Below are positions 47,601 through 55,584 of a DNA stretch of 64,000 bases, piece after piece. This stretch comes from Megaleporinus macrocephalus (Eukaryota; Chordata; Actinopteri; Characiformes; Anostomidae). The position numbers and the translations under genes were made by a program. How positions within the stretch are numbered: the stretch's first letter is position 1; every line of letters starts with the position of its first letter. The stretch spans positions 7,742,132 through 7,806,131 of the forward strand of contig CM038705.1 of NCBI GenBank assembly GCA_021613375.1. The letters are read 5' to 3'. The notes under the pieces were generated by a model. It did no database searches, was not told the origin of the DNA, and saw only the letters and a program-made list of their open reading frames with translations.

Positions 47601-49227
47601 ACATTTCAAACCACTTACAAAATCAGATGTTTGGAATTCAATTATGGATTTCATGTGTTTGGAATTCCATTCCATTTTGGATTCCATGTTTTTGGAATTA
47701 CATTTCAAACCACTTACAAAATCAGATGTTTGGAATTCAATTATGGATTTCATGTGTTTGGAATTCCATTCCATTTTGGATTCCATGTTTTTGGAATTAC
47801 ATTTCAAACCACTTACAAAATCAGATGTTGTGTGTTTGGACTTAAATTACGGCTTTTGTGTGTTTGGAATTACATTTCAAACCATCTCTAAAACTGGATT
47901 TCATGTGTTTGAAATTCCACTGCATTTTGGATTTCATGTGTTTGGAATTACATTTCGAACCACTTCCAAAATCAGATGTTTGGAATTAAATTATGGATTT
48001 CATGTGTTTGAAATTCCACTGCATTTTGGATTCCATGTTTTTGGAATTACATTTCAAACCACTTCCAAAATCAGATGTTGTGTGTTTGGAATTAAATTAC
48101 GGCTTTTGTGTGTTTGGAATTACATTTCAAACCATCTCTAAAACTGGATTTCATGTGTTTGAAATTCCACTGCATTTTGGATTTCATGTGTTTGGAATTA
48201 CATCTCAAACCATCTTGAAAAATCTGATTTCATGTGTTTTTTGTTTTGCCATGATAATAAGTCTGGATATGCAAAAAAACTCAAGGCCAAAAAGGCACTT
48301 CAGTCCATGTAACATGAGCTTGAATGGGCGGGGCTAAGCGGCTGTATGCTGGATTTAATGGCTTGCAGTTTTGTGATGTCACAAAAACGGGGACTTTAAT
48401 ATGGGCTTCCAGATTTGGCCTACGTTGGGTGGGGAGCGCAACTCTGACAGTGTTTATATACTACACCAAACTTTAATTTACTTATCTATCTATTTATTTA
48501 TTTAAGTGAGTAAAAATCCATGCCATGTGTCCTTTAAGACACGAACTAAAGAAAGAGCATCTAGACTGTAGATCACCCTTACTGTAAAACCAAAGCTGCC
48601 ATGTTTTTGCTGACAGATTATATTTATATGTGCAAATTTGACCATTACGTTAAAGTTTAACGTCTAACGGGGCATTTTCTTTGGGGGGGGTTTTGACCAC
48701 CACACTGCTCCGGCTTCGTTTTCTAACCTTCAGCAGATGCGCCATTTAAGGTGGAACGGAAAGCTCGAGAAAACAGCGTTAGGACTTTTTTCAGTTATCT
48801 TCTCTGCGACATGAACGAGTTAACGCACTTATGTGAAACTTTACGCCAGAAATACACATTTATGTCACACGTTTACCTCACAGTGTGAAGTAACGGGTCT
48901 GTTTATGAGCAGCTAGCCGCCGGTAAGCTAGCAGCAGCCTCCTCCGTTTGTTTAACTTGTCAAAAGCGCTAACTCTGCTAACGCGTGTGCAGACGCGATT
49001 AAAAGATTTCCAGCCAGAGAAATCAAAGTTTACTGTCTAATCTTCTCTCCACATCGCCGTCAAACCGCATGATAATTAGCTAGCTAGCCAGCAAGACTGG
49101 ATAATGAGAATAAGAAGAAGTCGAAGAAAACCTAATACTTACTTATCCGATATGCCCGAGGCTTCACGCATGTACACGCCGTGTCGAAATTCGCGGTGAC
49201 CGGCCTAGCCGTGCTCATCCCAGCCAT
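34774..49227 (-). CDS. Seven-exon gene for a 215-aa single-pass membrane glycoprotein, family unknown
   Basis: Spliced coding model on the minus strand, assembled by eye: join of 49143-49227, 46860-47026, 45992-46111, 44779-44797, 39023-39070, 34952-35069 and 34774-34864 (648 bases with stop). All introns are GT-AG and all junction phases agree. The product has an N-terminal region of about 28 residues, a hydrophobic leader (about 30-50), an ectodomain with cysteines at 55, 76, 112, 122, 129, 133 and 149 and N-glycosylation sequons at N62, N93 and N115, a Thr/Pro stalk, a transmembrane helix (about 156-178) followed by WRKR, and a 37-residue tail with Cys 189, 191, 212 and 215. The ATG has G at -3 and +4, and an in-frame TAA lies 15 bases upstream. 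I infer a cell-surface receptor or ligand with the short tail in the cytosol. It matches no Ig, TNFR, Ly6, RAMP or helical-cytokine pattern that I could place, so no function is claimed. Exon limits are inferred without transcript data. Confidence 0.72.
34952..35069 (-). CDS. Exon 6: transmembrane segment
   Basis: 118 bases, acceptor TTCCTACAG, donor AGAG|GTAGGA. Encodes the last ectodomain cysteine (C149), then a Gly/Val/Leu-rich helix of about 23 residues ending in VW and the stop-transfer charge cluster RKR. Long TA-rich intron 5 (35070-39022) precedes it and an 87-bp intron follows. Confidence 0.78.
35219..36128 (-). mobile_element. Non-autonomous hAT element, TAGAGATGG family, in intron 5
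   Basis: Perfect 8-bp duplication GTTAGGAT (35211-35218, 36129-36136). Inverted relative to 32079-32876 and about 110 bases longer. The 101-codon minus frame inside has no clear domain. Confidence 0.92.
36213..36800 (+). mobile_element. hAT element of the same family, right end missing
   Basis: Begins TAGAGATGGTCCATTCAGCG 76 bases after the previous copy ends. Matches the family to about 36800 (GAAATTAGGCTAATAATTAG) with an internal deletion, then stops. Confidence 0.75.
36900..37450 (+). repeat. Intronic duplication, copy 1
   Basis: GGTCAAAGAAGCTCAAGACTTGCTG, shared up to one base with 40820, and TTCTCACCATCCAAATAACC (37397), shared exactly with 41063, mark two diverged copies of about 400-500 bases, 3.7 kb apart, in introns 5 and 4. 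Between 37450 and 39000 no other gene feature is seen apart from the repeat at 38740. Confidence 0.7.
38740..38880 (-). mobile_element. tRNA-like dispersed repeat
   Basis: GGTGCCTTGCTCAAGGGCAC and GGGGATCGAACCGGCGACC; the inverse of the latter contains GGTTCGATCC, a perfect Pol III B box. A widespread teleost repeat, probably SINE-derived; class not certain. Confidence 0.55.
39023..39070 (-). CDS. Exon 5: Thr/Pro-rich stalk
   Basis: 48 bases, acceptor CTCTTTTTTCAG, donor ACAG|GTAATT, phase 1 at both ends so it could be skipped without a frameshift. Encodes a short PCPTEESLTTVPPLT stalk including C133, typical of a membrane-proximal, O-glycosylated spacer. Confidence 0.65.
39205..40379 (+). 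mobile_element. hAT element of the TAGAGATGG family, with a nested insertion
   Basis: Perfect 8-bp duplication ATTAAAAC (39197-39204, 40380-40387). Family sequence runs to about 40044 and resumes at about 40343. Lies in intron 4 beside exon 5. The open frames on it are not genes. Confidence 0.92.
40045..40342 (+). mobile_element. Teleost dispersed repeat nested in the hAT element
   Basis: Starts CAAGTTTATTTATATGGCGC, with TCAAAGCAGCTTTACAGAG, GGCAACAGTGGCAAGAACAC and GAAACCTTGGGAGGAACCAG. I recognise these words from a very common fish repeat often found in 3' UTRs; its class is uncertain to me. Confidence 0.7.
40680..41100 (+). repeat. Intronic duplication, copy 2
   Basis: Partner of 36900-37450. 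Contains the shared GATCAAAGAAGCTCAAGATT and TTCTCACCATCCAAATAACC. No coding signal in 41101-41467. Confidence 0.7.
41468..41970 (+). mobile_element. Truncated relative of the hAT element at 2981
   Basis: TAGAGCTGGGCGATATGGGA, ATCAAATCACTATTTC, (TA)n at 41727-41788, GGGGCAGTATTAGTATGACC, GTGTTAAGCAGGCTGTTGCT. Matches about 480 bases of the left part of 2981-3828, then diverges. Confidence 0.75.
41971..43504. other. Intron 4 sequence without a recognised feature
   Basis: CACCTTTTAAGGTGGAATGA at 42711 belongs to the dispersed TTCCACC family. A 149-codon plus frame (42727-43176) has no domain and no support. Confidence 0.4.
43505..44480 (+). mobile_element. Non-autonomous hAT element, TAGGGCTGCACGATTAAT family, in intron 4
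   Basis: Left TAGGGCTGCACGATTAATTT, right GTTGCCCCAGCCCTA. Perfect 8-bp duplication GTCAAGAA (43497-43504, 44481-44488). Contains nested inverted ATCGATTA words at both ends and a (TA)n. No transposase domain; overlapping open frames on both strands are chance. Confidence 0.92.
44660..44690. repeat. (TA)n microsatellite
   Basis: Short TA run 90 bases from microexon 4. Confidence 0.9.
44779..44797 (-). CDS. Exon 4: 19-bp microexon
   Basis: 19 bases between acceptor TCTCCCCAG and donor CTT|GTGAGT, encoding TDVDCS plus one base. Its length (1 modulo 3) is needed: joining exon 3 directly to exon 5, or exon 3 directly to exon 6, hits stop codons, while including it opens the frame through the transmembrane exon to the natural stop. 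That is the main argument that it is real. Confidence 0.65.
45401..45785 (+). mobile_element. Non-autonomous hAT element, TAGGGCTGTGTATTGG family, in intron 3
   Basis: Ends TAGGGCTGTGTATTGG and CGAACACCCCTA. Perfect 8-bp duplication TTACACAG (45393-45400, 45786-45793). Full-length relative of 252-527 and 15777-15878. Confidence 0.93.
45992..46111 (-). CDS. Exon 3: ectodomain
   Basis: Exactly 40 codons, phase 0 at both ends. The acceptor is GTGCCTTTAG and the donor AGG|GTGAGT. Encodes C112 and C122 and two N-glycosylation sequons (NYT, NVT). The intron just upstream carries an 81-bp tandem repeat that copies its polypyrimidine tract. Confidence 0.75.
46116..46432 (-). repeat. 81-bp tandem repeat, four units, at the exon 3 acceptor
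   Basis: Units begin at 46116, 46197, 46278 and 46359. The first three are virtually identical; the fourth is diverged. On the coding strand each unit carries CTTAAC (branch-point-like) and TTTCTGTATGTGTGCCT (polypyrimidine tract), but only the unit next to exon 3 is followed by TTAG. Confidence 0.93.
46860..47026 (-). CDS. Exon 2: hydrophobic leader and start of ectodomain
   Basis: 167 bases. The acceptor is a T-rich tract ending GTGCAG and the donor is AAT|GTGAGT. It completes the split codon from exon 1 and encodes IIKFLSVFAVTLLLLASLLT, a signal-peptide or signal-anchor core, then an ectodomain start with C55, C76 and the sequon N62-G-T. The same frame stays open upstream into the intron to an ATG at 47054, giving a shorter and more classical signal peptide as an alternative start. 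Confidence 0.75.
47557..48235 (+). repeat. Degenerate tandem repeat with a 99-bp period at its left end
   Basis: ACATTTCAAACCACTTACAA recurs at about 47601, 47700 and 47799, later with longer and mixed spacing, always with GTGTTTGGAATT and CATTTTGGATT words. Lies in intron 1. It keeps several forward frames open (up to 194 codons) by composition; not coding. Confidence 0.88.
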
Positions 49228-49470
49228 ATCTCCGGCTCCTTAGTACGTGTAATGAGTTTAGACGAGTTAAAAGACCGCAAGGTGCTCGTGGTCTGCATGA
49301 AACTAGTTCGAGATGTGCAGCGATGTTCTTCTTAGAAGTTGCGCAATAGAGAGGCGTGCTTACGACTGCCTCACTCTCTCACTCTCACACACGCACCCAG
49401 ACTCACACACACCCAGTAGCCGACTCAGCGGCTGAATACATGACACGGGGCCCGACCAGCATGGAGAAAA
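48720..49470 (-). promoter_or_regulatory. CpG-bearing first exon and probable promoter region
   Basis: This stretch is visibly richer in CpG than its surroundings and covers the coding part of exon 1, the start of intron 1 and the upstream flank. I see no clear TATA box in a fixed place before the ATG. A copy of the dispersed motif CCATTTAAGGTGGAACGG lies at about 48745. The transcription start cannot be set from sequence alone; it is probably between 49240 and 49450. Confidence 0.45.
49143..49227 (-). CDS. Exon 1 (coding part) of the membrane-protein gene
   Basis: 85 coding bases starting MAGMSTARPV and ending in phase 1. The donor is A|GTAAGT, a strong consensus. An in-frame TAA five codons before the ATG fixes the reading frame start; a second in-frame ATG is codon 4. 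The segment has two cysteines (C18, C20) and basic residues just before the hydrophobic leader encoded by exon 2. It is the least certain coding exon: the ATG could lie in a 5' leader if an alternative first exon is used. Confidence 0.6.
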
Positions 49471-49734
49471 CCCATTTGCCCATTTACTGTACGATAAGAG
49501 TAACATTATATTATTAGACACTGCAGAGTACACACTGGAATTTGAAATATGTATTTAGCAAACATCAAAAAAACTATTAATATTCATTTCACACACACAC
49601 AGCTATTGTTTGGGAGCTTTGGGCATTTTGTGTAATTTGCCCCAAAAAAGTTCTCTAAAGACAGGATTAAACACTTGATGCTATCTTAAAAGCAGCTAAG
49701 CAGCCTGTTTAATTAGCAAGATTCTAGTATGCAG

Positions 49735-51974
49735 CTAGTATTTCTGAATACTCAGTAGTGAAATCAGTAGGCGAGCGTGGCTAGTATGTATGAATACTCA
49801 GTAGTGAAATCAGTAGGCGAGCGCGGCTAGTATGTCTGAATACTCAGTAGTGAAATCAGTAGGCGAGTGTGGCTAGTATGTATAAATACTCAGTAGTGAA
49901 ATCAGTAGGCGAGCGCGGCTAGTATGTCTGAATACTCAGTAGTAAATCAGTAGGCGAGCGCGGCTAGTATGTCTGAATACTCAGTAGTGAAATCAGTAGG
50001 CGAGCGCGGCTAGTATTTCTGAATACTCAGTAGTGAAATCAGTAGGCGAGCGTGGCTAGTATGTCTGAATACTCAGTAGTGAAGTCAGTAGGCGAGCGCG
50101 GCTAGTATGTCTGAATACTCAGTAGTGAAATCAGTAGGCGAGCGTGGCTAGTATGTATGAATACTCAGTAGTGAAATCAGTAGGTGAGCGCGGCTAGTAT
50201 GTCTGAATACTCAGTAGTGAAATCAGTAGGCGAGCGCGGCTAGTATGTCTGAATACTCAGTAGTGAAATCAGTAGGCGAGCGTGGCTAGTATGTATGAAT
50301 ACTCAGTAGTGAAATCAGTAGGCGAGCGTGGCTAGTATGTCTGAATACTCAGTAGTGAAATCAGTAGGCGAGCGCGGCTAGTATGTCTGAATACTCAGTA
50401 GTGAAATCAGTAGGCGAGCGTGGCTAGTATGTATGAATACTCAGTAGTGAAATCAGTAGGCGAGCGCGGCTAGTATGTCTGAATACTCAGTAGTGAAATC
50501 AGTAGGCGAGCGCGGCTAGTATGTCTGAATACTCAGTAGTGAAATCAGTAGGCGAGCGTGGCTAGTATGTATGAATACTCAGTAGTGAAATCAGTAGGCG
50601 AGCGTGGCTAGTATGTCTGAATACTCAGTAGTGAAGTCAGTAGGCGAGCGCGGCTAGTATGTCTGAATACTCAGTAGTGAAATCAGTAGGCGAGCGCGGC
50701 TAGTATGTCTGAATACTCAGTAGTGAAATCAGTAGGTGAGCGCGGCTAGTATGTCTGAATACTCAGTAGTGAAATCAGTAGGTGAGCGCGGCTAGTATGT
50801 GTGAATACTCAGTAGTGAAATCAGTAGGCGAGTGTGGCTAGTATGTCTGAATACTCAGTAGTAAATCAGTAGGCGAGCGCGGCTAGTATGTCTGAATACT
50901 CAGTAGTGAAATCAGTAGGCGAGCGCGGCTAGTATGTCTGAATACTCAGTAGTGAAATCAGTAGGCGAGCGCGGCTAGTATGTCTGAATACTCAGTAGTG
51001 AAATCAGTAGGCGAGTGTGGCTAGTATGTCTGAATACTCAGTAGTAAATCAGTAGGCGAGCGCGGCTAGTATGTCTGAATACTCAGTAGTGAAATCAGTA
51101 GGCGAGCGCGGCTAGTATGTCTGAATACTCAGTAGTGAAATCAGTAGGTGAGCGCGGCTAGTATGTCTGAATACTCAGAAGTGAAATCAGTAGGCGAGTG
51201 CGGCTAGTTTGTCTGAATACTCAGTAGTGAAATCAGTAGGTGAGCGCGGCTAGTATGTCTGAATACTCAGTAGTAAATCAGTAGGCGAGCGCGGCTAGTA
51301 TGTCTGAATACTCAGTAGTGAAATCAGTAGGCGAGCGCGGCTAGTATGTCTGAATACTCAGTAGTGAAATCAATAGGCGAGCGCGGCTAGTATGTCTGAA
51401 TACTCAGTAGTGAAATCAGTAGGCGAGCGCGGCTAGTATGTCTGAATACTCAGTAGTGAAATCAGTAGGCGAGCGCGGCTAGTATGTCTGAATACTCAGT
51501 AGTGAAGTCAGTAGGCGAGCGCGGCTAGTATGTCTGAATACTCAGTAGTGAAATCAGTAGGCGAGCGCGGCTAGTATGTCTGAATACTCAGTAGTGAAAT
51601 CAGTAGGCGAGCGCGGCTAGTATGTCTGAATACTCAGTAGTGAAGTCAGTAGGCGAGCGCGGCTAGTATGTCTGAATACTCAGTAGTGAAATCAGTAGGC
51701 GAGCGCGGCTAGTATGTCTGAATACTCAGTAGTGAAATCAGTAGGCGAGCGCGGCTAGTATGTCTGAATACTCAGTAGTGAAGTCAGTAGGCGAGCGCGG
51801 CTAGTATGTCCGAATACTCAGTAGTGAAATCAGTAGGCGAGCGCGGCTAGTATGTCTGAATACTCAGTAGTGAAATCAGTAGGCGAGCGCGGCTAGTATG
51901 TCTGAATACTCAGTAGTGAAATCAGTAGGCGAGCGCGGCTAGTATGTCTGAATACTCAGTAGTGAAATCAGTAG
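49735..51974 (+). repeat. CpG-rich 46-bp minisatellite, about 48 units
   Basis: Unit GAATACTCAGTAGTGAAATC then AGTAGGCGAGCGCGGCTAGT and ATGTCT. Most units have three CpGs (GGCGAGCGCGGC); variants lose one or two by C-to-T changes. Some units are 44 bases (GTAGTAAATC). Starts about 0.5 kb upstream of the gene's first coding exon. Confidence 0.95.
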
Positions 51975-52100
51975 TACGTCTGAGATTGTGTGGTACTAAA
52001 ACTCTCCTACTGAAATTACCTACTAGTCTACCGCTCAAGCAGTACGTACTGACTCTAATCTAGTACCTACTGACTAGATGGCAATTTCAGACGCACCCTC
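51975..52100 (-). mobile_element. Probable MITE end next to the 46-bp array
   Basis: Inverted it reads GGGTGCGTCTGAAATTGCCA then TCTAGTCAGTAGGTACTAG, the form of a fish hAT-type MITE end; the array's CAGTAGTG words resemble its interior. The partner end was not found. Confidence 0.4.
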
Positions 52101-53130
52101 AGAGTTAGAGCTCAACCCTCTCTCTGGCTACAGCACATTCTAGAGGGGACGTGGCTAAAACTGAAAACTTTTGTATGGAAAAGATGCAATTTAAGTGTTC
52201 ACTGAAATTGAGAATTTAAACTTGATTTTGTCATTTTATGACACAAAAAACCAGGACAGTGCAGATTAGATGGAATCAAAATGCCATATATATATATATA
52301 TATACACAGTTTTGGTTTTGGTTTTCTCAAAGTTTGCTGCCTCAGTTTGTTTAGAAGCTGTTGTCAGATGTTGTTTATATGGTATAATGAAGTACAGTTA
52401 TAAGCATTCCATACGTGTGTTAACAAATACATCAGTTTAGGCAAAGACTTGACATTTACAGTGTTGACACTTCTTCTTTGAGACTTCTGCAATTTGCCTC
52501 TGTGTAAAATCTTGAATCTTGGAAAGTAGAACCACAAAGTGCTCCTATATGGTCAGTGGAGCTGATACAGTGGACAGTGAGTGTAGATACAAGGAGGTGG
52601 TTTTAATGTTATGGCTGTTCGGTGTATACATGCAAAGTTAAAATCTAATTAAGAGATATAAAAATAAAAATTCTAAAAACTAAATTCTAACACAGTGAAT
52701 GGAACTAGTTAGTTACCTACGTCTGATAGCAATAATAATATTTAAGCACAAGCCAAGAAGCTATTCAGGGCTTTTTTGTAAATATCGTATTGTGATATCA
52801 ATGTAAATTAGAATGGGAAAGTTTATGAACAGGCCTTTTGTTGTATGATCTTCTGGATTTTGCAGAGTGTGCATCATTAGGGTATAGGTATAGCTAAAGA
52901 GGCCCTGCTCAGAGCCACCTGCCTCTGTGGGGTATTAGCATGGCTGAAGATGGCATGTTTAGAGCCATCAGTATATGGGCCTAAATTCAGTTTCCCTGTA
53001 ACGCCTGGGTGTATCTTCATCTGGTTGGTATAGTGTAGTGGGTAACACTACACTGTAGACTGGGAGTTAGTCCTCCACCTGAGTAACCACCTTAGACTAT
53101 ACCAGTAAGAGTCCTAGAGTAAGACTCTTT
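52101..53130. other. No gene; fold-back end and small repeats
   Basis: A fold-back transposon end at 52535-52632 (TATGGTCAGTGGAGCTGATA, TTTTAATGTTATGGCTGTTC, GGTGTA) and a short (TA)n at 52283-52304. A loose doublet at 52880-52975 (GGTATAGCTAAAGA / AGCATGGCTGAAGA). Confidence 0.5.
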
Positions 53131-53518
53131 ACACCTTCACCTACCTGTGTACAGGTAAACTGTAACACTACCTTCACCTACCTGTGTACAGGTAAACTGT
53201 AACACTACCTTCACCTACCTGTGTACAGATAAACTGTAACACTACCTTCACCTACCTGTGTACAGGTAAACTATAACACTACCTTCACCTACCTGTGTAC
53301 AGGTAAACTATAACACTACCTTCACCTACCTGTGTACAGATAAACTATAACACTACCTTCACCTACCTGTGTACAGGTAAACTATAACACTACCTTCACC
53401 TACCTGTGTACAGATAAACTATAACACTACCTTCACCTACCTGTGTACAGGTAAACTATAACACTACCTTCACCTACCTGTGTACAGGTAAACTATAACA
53501 CTACCTTCACCTACCTGT
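53131..53518 (+). repeat. 37-bp minisatellite, about 10 units
   Basis: Unit TTCACCTACCTGTGTACAGG then TAAACTATAACACTACC. Contains the near-palindrome ACCTGTGTACAGGT. Confidence 0.95.
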
Positions 53519-54404
53519 GGTAGGAGGTTTCAGATGCTGCATATGGCTCTTTGAGTGGAGGGGCTAGTATGGAGTCGCACCTGCTTTTTTCTAACAACCC
53601 ACCGATTAAGCTGATGCTCATATTCATCTAGAGAATTTAACAATTTGGTTTCCACCTTAAACTTAACAGTGAAACGAGAGTAGCACTTTGCTATAGAGTA
53701 TATACAGGCATGGCATCATTGGGCCTTGTCAGAGGGCCTAGAAGGCCCTAAGGGTCCCACTCTGCAGTGACATGTGGGTATAAGTGACGTCCAGAAAGAA
53801 CCTCATTATAATTCCTCATTCATGATTCTACACATAAAATAATCTGGATAAGGAGCCAACCTGTCCCAACATTCCATTATGCAGCCAAAACTGGTACTAT
53901 ATCCCACAATGCACTGTGGCCAGTTTACAATCCCATCTCACCCTGTAGCACGGCATATGGTGTGCAGTGGTAATTGCCAATGGCTGCCAGCTGCTGGTGG
54001 TGAACGAAAATAAAGACCGACCAATCGGAATTTTGTAAAGTTCCAATGGAAGATTTTAGCTTTAGTTGAAAGCTAGTAGCCATTAGCCTACTAATTACCA
54101 CTGCATACCATGTGCTGTGCTACAGGGTCAATTGCTAATGGCAATAAAGAAGAAATAAGAAAATAAAGACAGACCAATCGGAATTTTGCAAAGTTCCGAT
54201 GGAAGATTTCAGCTTTAGTTGAAAGCTAGTAGCCATTAGCCTACTAATTACCACTGCATACCATGTGCTGTGCTACAGTGTCAATTGCTAATGGCTACTA
54301 GCTTTCAAAAACAAGATGTTTCATTGGAACATTACACGACCAGCTGGCGGTTAAAATGTAAAAACCAACCAAATGAAGTTTTATTCCAATTAAACATCTT
54401 AGTT
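53519..54404. repeat. Unassigned region with a 153-bp tandem doublet
   Basis: 54012-54137 and 54165-54290 are about 95% alike (GACCAATCGGAATTTTG, AGCTAGTAGCCATTAGCCTA, TGCATACCATGTGCTGTGCT). No gene. Confidence 0.75.
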
Positions 54405-54905
54405 TTAAAAGCTACACAGTCGAGTACCATCCTGCTTTGGATGGCGTAGGTGGCGGCGTTGTGGTCTGGGGAATGTTTTGGTGGCATTCTCTGGACCCAC
54501 TAATCCATCCTTGCAGATCACATACACCATACATGCTGATTGTCTTCTCTGGGGTGGATGGGATCTTCCAGCAAGACAATGGGACACGTCACACGGCTAG
54601 AAATGTCCCACATTGGTTGGAAGAGCTGACTAAGACCTCCAAGTACTACCCTGGACCCCTAATTTCTCAGACTTGAACCCAGTTGAGCTTCTGTGGGACC
54701 ACCTGGATGGTGGTGATTGCTCTGTGGATCATCCTCCACACTCCCTCCACCAGCTGTGGGATGCACTGCAGTCAGCATGGCTCCAGATACCTGTGACCAC
54801 CTACCAGGACCTTATTGAGTCTCTCAACTTGTCTAGCTGCTGTCCATGCTGCACACGGTGGTCACTCTGGATATCAGCTGGTGCTCAGAATAATGTGACT
54901 TGACT
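54405..54905 (+). pseudogene. Tc1/mariner transposase pseudogene, C-terminal half
   Basis: In order: GGGVVVWGMFWWHSLDPLI, the QQDN box (GAC near 54575, second catalytic Asp of the DDE/D triad), HWLEELT, and after a frameshift near 54670 SDLNPVELLWDHLD with the third acidic position, then LHQLWDALQSAW and YQDLIESL. This is the RNase-H-like catalytic domain of Tc1-like transposases. The first catalytic Asp, the DNA-binding half and the terminal repeats are missing. Stops and the frameshift make it inactive. Confidence 0.88.
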
Positions 54906-55412
54906 GTGCAGTAGCCAGCCTGGGATAAAGAAGGGAAAGCTGGTGACCAGGGGCGATTGTTGGGTTAGAGGTTTAGCAATCCGAAATCAGTGTTGGGGAA
55001 ACACTGTGACTGGAAAGACGCCAACAAATCTTGAAAAACACCTTATTTTACAAAGCTTAGATTCCAAACGGATGAAGACATTTTATTAAACGTAAAATAC
55101 AATAAAGGATAAAGTATATATATATACATATAAGAGAAAATTATATAGATCCAAACAAATTTAACACATTTTTCTGATTAAATATTAAATATTGAGCCTC
55201 TGTGGGCTAAAGGGTGACCAGATGAGAATGAGAGAAATTCAGAGCATGAGACTTGGGGTGAGTGTGTCATGACAGAATAATTAAAATAATAAAGATCAGA
55301 CACACCAATCCTAATAATCAGTTATTAATATTATTACCATTATCAACAGATTCTGAGCATATGATCAAGATCATGTTGGCCTTACTCTCTCACCTTAACC
55401 TGACTGGCTGAT

Positions 55413-55446
<34 letters not shown>

Positions 55447-55584
55447 CACACAGGTACGTTATAGTATCATCTCTTCATATCTTATGATTCAGTAACAATA
55501 ATTATCTAATACACATACAGACAGCACTACTCTTAACTTTAATAACACACAGACTAACCAACAGCACAGCAGCTACAGCTTCTC
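54906..55584. other. No gene; (CA)n microsatellite at 55413-55452
   Basis: AT-rich sequence; nothing else recognised. Confidence 0.5.

Noticed and set aside
47557..48337. Forward open frames of 94-194 codons and a minus frame of 85
   Set aside because: Produced by the tandem repeat in intron 1; several frames are open at once.
54405..54903. Three separate small genes on this stretch
   Set aside because: They are frames of one frameshifted Tc1-type transposase remnant.
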